Positions 59,953-64,000 of a stretch of 64,000 nucleotides of DNA are shown here, piece after piece. Position 1 is the first letter of the stretch, and the number at the start of each line of letters is the position of its first letter. The notes beneath the pieces are model-generated. The model saw only the letters and a program-made list of their open reading frames with translations. It searched no databases and was not told where the DNA came from. This stretch comes from Aeromonas enteropelogenes. GTDB taxonomy: Bacteria; Pseudomonadota; Gammaproteobacteria; Enterobacterales; Aeromonadaceae. The stretch covers positions 124,001 to 188,000 of the forward strand of contig NZ_CDCG01000004.1 of the NCBI RefSeq assembly GCF_000819845.1. Direction: 5' to 3'. Made by a program: the position numbers and the translations under genes.

Positions 59953-61380
59953 ATGAGTAAAGAAATCAAAACCCAGGTCGTAGTACTGGGTGCTGGCCCT
60001 GCCGGTTATTCCGCTGCTTTCCGCGCCGCCGATCTGGGCCTGGATACCATTATCGTCGAGCGTTACTCCACCCTGGGTGGCGTCTGCCTGAACGTGGGTT
60101 GCATTCCCTCCAAGGCCCTGCTGCACGTCGCCAAAGTCATTGAAGAAGCCAAGGCGCTGGCCGAGCACGGCATCGTCTTCGGTGCCCCGCAGACCGACAT
60201 CGACAAGGTGCGTCTGTGGAAAGAGAAGGTCATCACCCAGCTGACCGGCGGTCTGGCCGGTATGGCCAAGATGCGTAAAGTTCAGGTTGTGAATGGCTTT
60301 GGCAAGTTCACCGGTCCGAACACCCTCGAGGTGGAAGGCGCCGATGGCAAGACCACCATCACCTTCGACAACGCCATCATCGCGGCCGGTTCCCGTCCGG
60401 TGAAACTGCCGTTCATCCCCCATGACGATCCCCGTGTATGGGACTCTACCGACGCGCTGGAGCTGAAAACTGTTCCCGGCAAACTGCTGGTCATCGGTGG
60501 CGGCATCATCGGTCTGGAGATGGGTACCGTGTACTCCTCCCTGGGCTCCGAGATCGACGTGGTGGAATTTGCCGATCAGCTGGTACCGGCTGCCGACAAA
60601 GACATCGTCAAGATCTACACCAAGCGCGTTGCCAAGAAATTCAACATCATGCTGGAGACCAAGGTCACCGCAGTTGAAGCCCGTGAAGACGGCCTGTACG
60701 TCTCCTACGAAGGCAAGCACGCTCCGGCCGAGCCGGTTCGCTACGACAACGTGCTGGTTGCCGTAGGCCGTGTGCCGAACGGCAAGATGCTGGACGCCGA
60801 GAAGGCGGGCGTTGCCGTCAACGAGCGCGGTTTCATCGAGGTGGACAAGCAGCTGCGTACCAACGTGGCCCACATCCACGCCATCGGTGACATCGTCGGT
60901 CAGCCCATGCTGGCCCACAAGGGTGTTCACGAAGGTCACGTTGCTGCTGAAGTCATCGCTGGCAAGAAGCACTACTTCGACCCGAAAGTGATCCCGTCCA
61001 TCGCCTACACCGAGCCGGAGATGGCCTGGGTTGGTCTGACCGAGAAGGAAGCCAAGCAACAGGGTCTGAACTTCGAAGTCGCCACCTTCCCGTGGGCAGC
61101 TTCCGGTCGTGCCATCGCCTCCGATTGCTCCGACGGCATGACCAAGCTGATCTTCGACAAGGAGAGCGGCCGCGTCATCGGTGGTGCCATCGTGGGTACC
61201 AACGGTGGTGAGCTGCTGGGTGAAATCGGTCTGGCCATCGAAATGGGTGCCGACGCCGAAGATATCGCCCTGACCATCCACGCTCACCCGACTCTGCACG
61301 AGTCCGTGGGTCTGGCTGCCGAAGTGTTCGAAGGCTCCATCACTGACCTGCCGAACGCCAAGGCCAAGAAGAAAAAGTAA
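59953..61380 (+). CDS. lpd: Dihydrolipoamide dehydrogenase Lpd (E3)
   Basis: 475 residues from the second of two adjacent ATG codons (59953), which sits 5 bases after AGAGG. Lpd reoxidises dihydrolipoyl groups of the pyruvate and 2-oxoglutarate complexes with FAD and NAD. FAD motif VVVLGAGPAGYSAAFRAADL, redox disulfide GGVCLNVGCIPSKALLH (C45, C50), NAD motif VIGGGIIGLEMGTVYSSLG and active-site HAHPTLHES are present. A terminator follows. Confidence 0.98.
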   Translation: MSKEIKTQVVVLGAGPAGYSAAFRAADLGLDTIIVERYSTLGGVCLNVGCIPSKALLHVAKVIEEAKALAEHGIVFGAPQTDIDKVRLWKEKVITQLTGGLAGMAKMRKVQVVNGFGKFTGPNTLEVEGADGKTTITFDNAIIAAGSRPVKLPFIPHDDPRVWDSTDALELKTVPGKLLVIGGGIIGLEMGTVYSSLGSEIDVVEFADQLVPAADKDIVKIYTKRVAKKFNIMLETKVTAVEAREDGLYVSYEGKHAPAEPVRYDNVLVAVGRVPNGKMLDAEKAGVAVNERGFIEVDKQLRTNVAHIHAIGDIVGQPMLAHKGVHEGHVAAEVIAGKKHYFDPKVIPSIAYTEPEMAWVGLTEKEAKQQGLNFEVATFPWAASGRAIASDCSDGMTKLIFDKESGRVIGGAIVGTNGGELLGEIGLAIEMGADAEDIALTIHAHPTLHESVGLAAEVFEGSITDLPNAKAKKKK

Positions 61381-61403
61381 TTTTCTTCAATTGGTTGCAC
61401 AAG

Positions 61404-61431
61404 AAAGCCGCTCAATCGAGCGGCTTTTTTT
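61404..61431 (+). terminator. lpd terminator
   Basis: AAAGCCGCTC / GAGCGGCTTT with loop AATC and a run of seven or more T. Strong intrinsic terminator 23 bases after the stop. Confidence 0.93.
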
Positions 61432-61508
61432 GTTGCTGCACTTTTTATTGATGCCTGTTGCGGCACTTCCCGTTGCAGCTCATGCGGCCTGGTCGAGGTT
61501 AACTGCCT

Positions 61509-61691
61509 TTAGCAGCGTCCCTTCTTCGCCTGGCCCGGCGGGCAGAAGGTGCCGTAACCGTCCCTGCTGCCATCACTGATGCGGATACGGGCGTCATCGA
61601 CGCTCACATCGGCACTGTGTACCCGTACCGGTCCACTGCTGCAGGCACTGAGCAGTCCCCCCAGCAACATTACGACAACCAGCTTGCTCAT
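61509..61691 (-). CDS. Small lipoprotein of unknown function
   Basis: 60 residues from the ATG at 61691, which follows a strong GGAGG. Signal peptide with lipobox: MSKLVVVMLLGGLLSAC, Cys at residue 17 the lipid anchor. Position +2 is Ser, compatible with outer-membrane sorting. The mature part is about 44 residues and ends GTFCPPGQAKKGRC with two Cys that could pair. Longer in-frame extensions upstream lack a lipoprotein signal. No function known. Confidence 0.75.
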   Translation of the reverse strand: MSKLVVVMLLGGLLSACSSGPVRVHSADVSVDDARIRISDGSRDGYGTFCPPGQAKKGRC

Positions 61692-61782
61692 ACTGCCTCC
61701 TGTTTTTCCCTGATTATGAGGCATTTCCGGCCTTTGGAGCAGAGAGGGCGAGAGGGCTGCGTCATGGTATGGCGCGACCATG

Positions 61783-61803
61783 AAAAAGGGCGCCAAGGCG
61801 CCC
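61783..61803 (-). terminator. Terminator of the chemotaxis receptor gene
   Basis: On the minus strand GGGCGCC / GGCGCCC inverted repeat followed by TTTTTC, 23 bases after the receptor stop. It also lies upstream of the lipoprotein gene. Confidence 0.75.
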
Positions 61804-61825
61804 CCGAATAATCTCGCAATGCTCA

Positions 61826-63736
61826 TCACAGGCGGAAGCTGCCGACCAGTTTATCGAGCTGGCCGGATAGCTGCTGCAGGCTGCGACTCGATTCGGTCAG
61901 CTGATGAGCGATGTCGGCGGTCTCCATGGTGAGCTGGTTGATGTCCTCCACGTTGCGGTTGATCTCGCCGACCACGCTGGACTGCTCCTCGGTGGCGGTG
62001 GCCACCTGGATGTTCATGTCGCTGATCTGGGTGATGTGGGCAGTGATCTGGCCGAGCGCTCCGTTGGCCTCATCTGCCTGGTTCACCACTTCCAGACTCT
62101 GGTTGCGGCCCCGGGCCATGGCGCTGACCGCACGGGCACTCTGCTCCTGCAGCCGGTTGATCATCTCCTGGATCTCCGCGGTGGAGGCGGCGGAGCGGCT
62201 GGCGAGGTTGCGCACCTCGTCGGCCACCACGGCGAAGCCGCGGCCCTGTTCCCCGGCCCGGGCCGCCTCGATGGCGGCGTTGAGGGCCAGCAGGTTGGTC
62301 TGCTCCGAGATGCTGCGGATGGTGTCGAGGATGCTGCCGATGGAGTCGGTCTGGCTGGCCAGGGATTCAATGACGCCAGCCACCTGCTCGATCTCGCCGG
62401 AGAGATCGACGATGCCGTGGCGGGCCTGGGCGACCACCTGGGCCCCCGCATCCGCCTGATCGTTGGCCTGTTTCGCCACGTCTGCCGCCAGCGACGCATT
62501 GCCGGCGATCTCGCTCACCGTTGCCCCCATCTCGTGGATGGCGGTGGCCACCTGCACGGTGCGGTCGCGCTGGGCGGTGCAGTTGTGCTGGGTCAGTTGC
62601 GCCTTGCCGGCCACCTCGTTGGCGGTAGCGGCCAGTTGGCGGGAGTTGTCGGCCACCTGCTCGATGGAGGCGTGGATCTTGGCCACGAAGTTGTTGAAAC
62701 CACTGGCCACCTGGGCCAGTTCATCCCGCCCTTCCACCTTGAGGCGGCGGGTCAGATCGCCATCGCCGCTGCCAAGCTCCTTGAACAACCCGGCCAGGTC
62801 GTTGAGCGGGCGGCTCACCGAGCCCGCCAGCAGCATGCCCATGGCGCCCATGGCCAGCGCGATGACGAGAGAGATCATCAGGATCTCGTTGCGGGTCTGG
62901 GCCAGCCCGGCATAGATCTCGGCCTGGGGCACCTGGGTGACCAGATACCAGTCCAGCATGGGGATATAGCTGCTGGCCAGCACCATGGGTTGGCCGTCCA
63001 CCTCGGCGTTGATGACGGCGAAGGGACGCTTGGCGAGCAGGCTGGCACTGTCACCGCTGACCAGCGCGCCCAGGGTATCGCGATCGATATGACTGGCGTT
63101 GGGGTGCAGCTTCACCTTGCCGCTGCCATCGACTATGAAGACGATGCCGCTTTGCTCAAGCCGGAAGCTGGAGACCATGGCGACCATGGTATCAAGGGAT
63201 TTGGCAAATCCGGCCAGGCCGCGGCCATCGAGTTGCTGGAAGTTGACGAACAGCTTCATCTCGCCGTTGCTTTCGCGAAAGATGCTGAGAGTCATCTCCT
63301 TCTGGCTCTTGGTGTAGTCGTAGAACCAGGCATCCTGGGTTGGCGTCAGGTTGCGCAGGAAGCCGTCCTGGTTGTAGTAGGCCGCGCTCTGGCGATCGGC
63401 GAAGGAGGCGGTCACCAGACCATACTGGCTGGCCACGTCCTTGAGCTGGTTGATCACGATGGGTTCCTGCTCTTTGGGCATCCCCCTGTCCACCCAGTCG
63501 AGGATGAAGCGATCGGTGGCCAGCTGCCGTGCCGCCTGGGCGATCCCCTTGAGATCCTGTTCGATCTCCTTGCTGATCCGCTGGGTCAGGTTGGGTAGCT
63601 CCTGCTCGAACATCCGCTTCTCGATCAGCTGCTGGGCCGAGCGCTGGCTGAAGTAACCCACCAGCAGGCAGGAGAGCACGACGGCCAGAGTGATGGTGGC
63701 CAGGATTTTCTGTTTGAGTGTCAGGCTTGCAAGCAT
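61826..63736 (-). CDS. Methyl-accepting chemotaxis protein, Cache-type sensor
   Basis: 636 residues. Membrane helices at about 11-30 and 285-308 flank a periplasmic Cache-like ligand domain (residues about 35-280, with [12 protein letters not shown] and [11 protein letters not shown] typical of dCache). A HAMP domain ([20 protein letters not shown]) and the signalling domain follow, with the hairpin tip [33 protein letters not shown]. No C-terminal CheR-binding pentapeptide is visible (ends LVGSFRL). Ligand unknown; such domains often bind amino acids or organic acids. Confidence 0.95.
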   Translation of the reverse strand: MLASLTLKQKILATITLAVVLSCLLVGYFSQRSAQQLIEKRMFEQELPNLTQRISKEIEQDLKGIAQAARQLATDRFILDWVDRGMPKEQEPIVINQLKDVASQYGLVTASFADRQSAAYYNQDGFLRNLTPTQDAWFYDYTKSQKEMTLSIFRESNGEMKLFVNFQQLDGRGLAGFAKSLDTMVAMVSSFRLEQSGIVFIVDGSGKVKLHPNASHIDRDTLGALVSGDSASLLAKRPFAVINAEVDGQPMVLASSYIPMLDWYLVTQVPQAEIYAGLAQTRNEILMISLVIALAMGAMGMLLAGSVSRPLNDLAGLFKELGSGDGDLTRRLKVEGRDELAQVASGFNNFVAKIHASIEQVADNSRQLAATANEVAGKAQLTQHNCTAQRDRTVQVATAIHEMGATVSEIAGNASLAADVAKQANDQADAGAQVVAQARHGIVDLSGEIEQVAGVIESLASQTDSIGSILDTIRSISEQTNLLALNAAIEAARAGEQGRGFAVVADEVRNLASRSAASTAEIQEMINRLQEQSARAVSAMARGRNQSLEVVNQADEANGALGQITAHITQISDMNIQVATATEEQSSVVGEINRNVEDINQLTMETADIAHQLTESSRSLQQLSGQLDKLVGSFRL

Positions 63737-63907
63737 AAGAGTGACTCGGGTGGAGGAACACGGGATGAGCTGATATTAGCGGCCAGGGGGCCATGCCCTT
63801 GAGTCAAGGGACACCTTTATTCGCAGATTACGTTTGCGCTCACAGGAGGCGAATCCCGTATGGCACCAAGGATGCGAACTGGTGACCACCTGACACGCGG
63901 ATGCAGT

Positions 63908-63935
63908 TTGCGATCATCGGAGCGGCCCTTATAGT
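63908..63935 (+). promoter_or_regulatory. Possible rightward promoter at the window end
   Basis: TTGCGA and TATAGT separated by 16 bases, pointing out of the window. The stretch 63737-64000 otherwise holds no gene I can support; the receptor promoter should lie in its left part on the minus strand. Confidence 0.4.
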
Positions 63936-64000
63936 AGGGGCCAATCCTGGTGAGTAATCCCCCTTGAATGATATGGAAAATATGATGCGCTGCTTCCGTG

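Noticed and set aside
63860..63934. A 24-codon frame after AGGAGG near the window end.
   Set aside because: Very short, basic and without recognisable features; its end overlaps the putative promoter at 63908-63935.

Overview
The window looks like a chromosomal segment of an Aeromonas species (gammaproteobacterium, GC-rich). Three things point there: a complete lateral flagellar region of the lafABCXEFSTU type with a Maf protein; a type IV pilus operon laid out as tapABCD-coaE-zapD-yacG; and a gammaproteobacterial mraZ-to-ftsZ cluster without ddlB. The species cannot be fixed from the sequence alone. Nearly all of it is coding, and I see no insertion sequence, prophage, tRNA, rRNA or CRISPR array.

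Region 1 (1-22829) is the second part of a lateral flagellar cluster. It holds the tail of fliH, then fliI and fliJ (export ATPase module). On the minus strand flgA-flgM-flgN follow. The rod/hook operon flgBCDEFGHIJKL starts from a near-consensus sigma-54 element. An unnamed gene (12269-13276) follows flgL; its C-terminal end resembles the flagellin D0 helix. Next come a Maf motility-associated protein with a small partner gene, the flagellin lafA between two terminators, the cap and chaperone genes lafB and lafC, and lafX-lafE-lafF-lafS-lafT-lafU. A strong sigma-54 sequence lies directly before lafX. A PilZ-like gene overlaps the end of lafU, so the motor operon may carry its own c-di-GMP input.

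Region 2 (22771-24171) is a short junction. It contains an SLT-type lytic transglycosylase on the minus strand and a small three-helix membrane protein. FlgJ of the lateral system lacks its muramidase domain, so the neighbouring transglycosylase is a candidate substitute.

Region 3 (24172-45502) is the division and cell-wall cluster mraZ-rsmH-ftsL-ftsI-murE-murF-mraY-murD-ftsW-murG-murC-ftsQ-ftsA-ftsZ-lpxC, then an M23 peptidase (where E. coli has secM), secA and mutT. It is headed by three GTGG MraZ boxes spaced exactly 10 bases. The murG-murC spacer holds a 33-codon reading frame that resembles a decayed copy of the murG 3' end. A good sigma-70 promoter precedes ftsQ.

Region 4 (45565-51703, minus strand) is the tap operon: pilin, assembly ATPase, inner-membrane platform and prepilin peptidase, then coaE, zapD and yacG. 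It converges on mutT at a bidirectional terminator.

Region 5 (52078-61431) has nadC and a retropepsin-like protease on the minus strand and ampD on the plus strand. The pyruvate dehydrogenase operon pdhR-aceE-aceF-lpd follows, with two PdhR operators. The E2 subunit carries three near-identical lipoyl domains. Region 6 (61509-64000) has a small lipoprotein, a chemotaxis receptor and an intergenic end with a possible promoter for a gene beyond the window.
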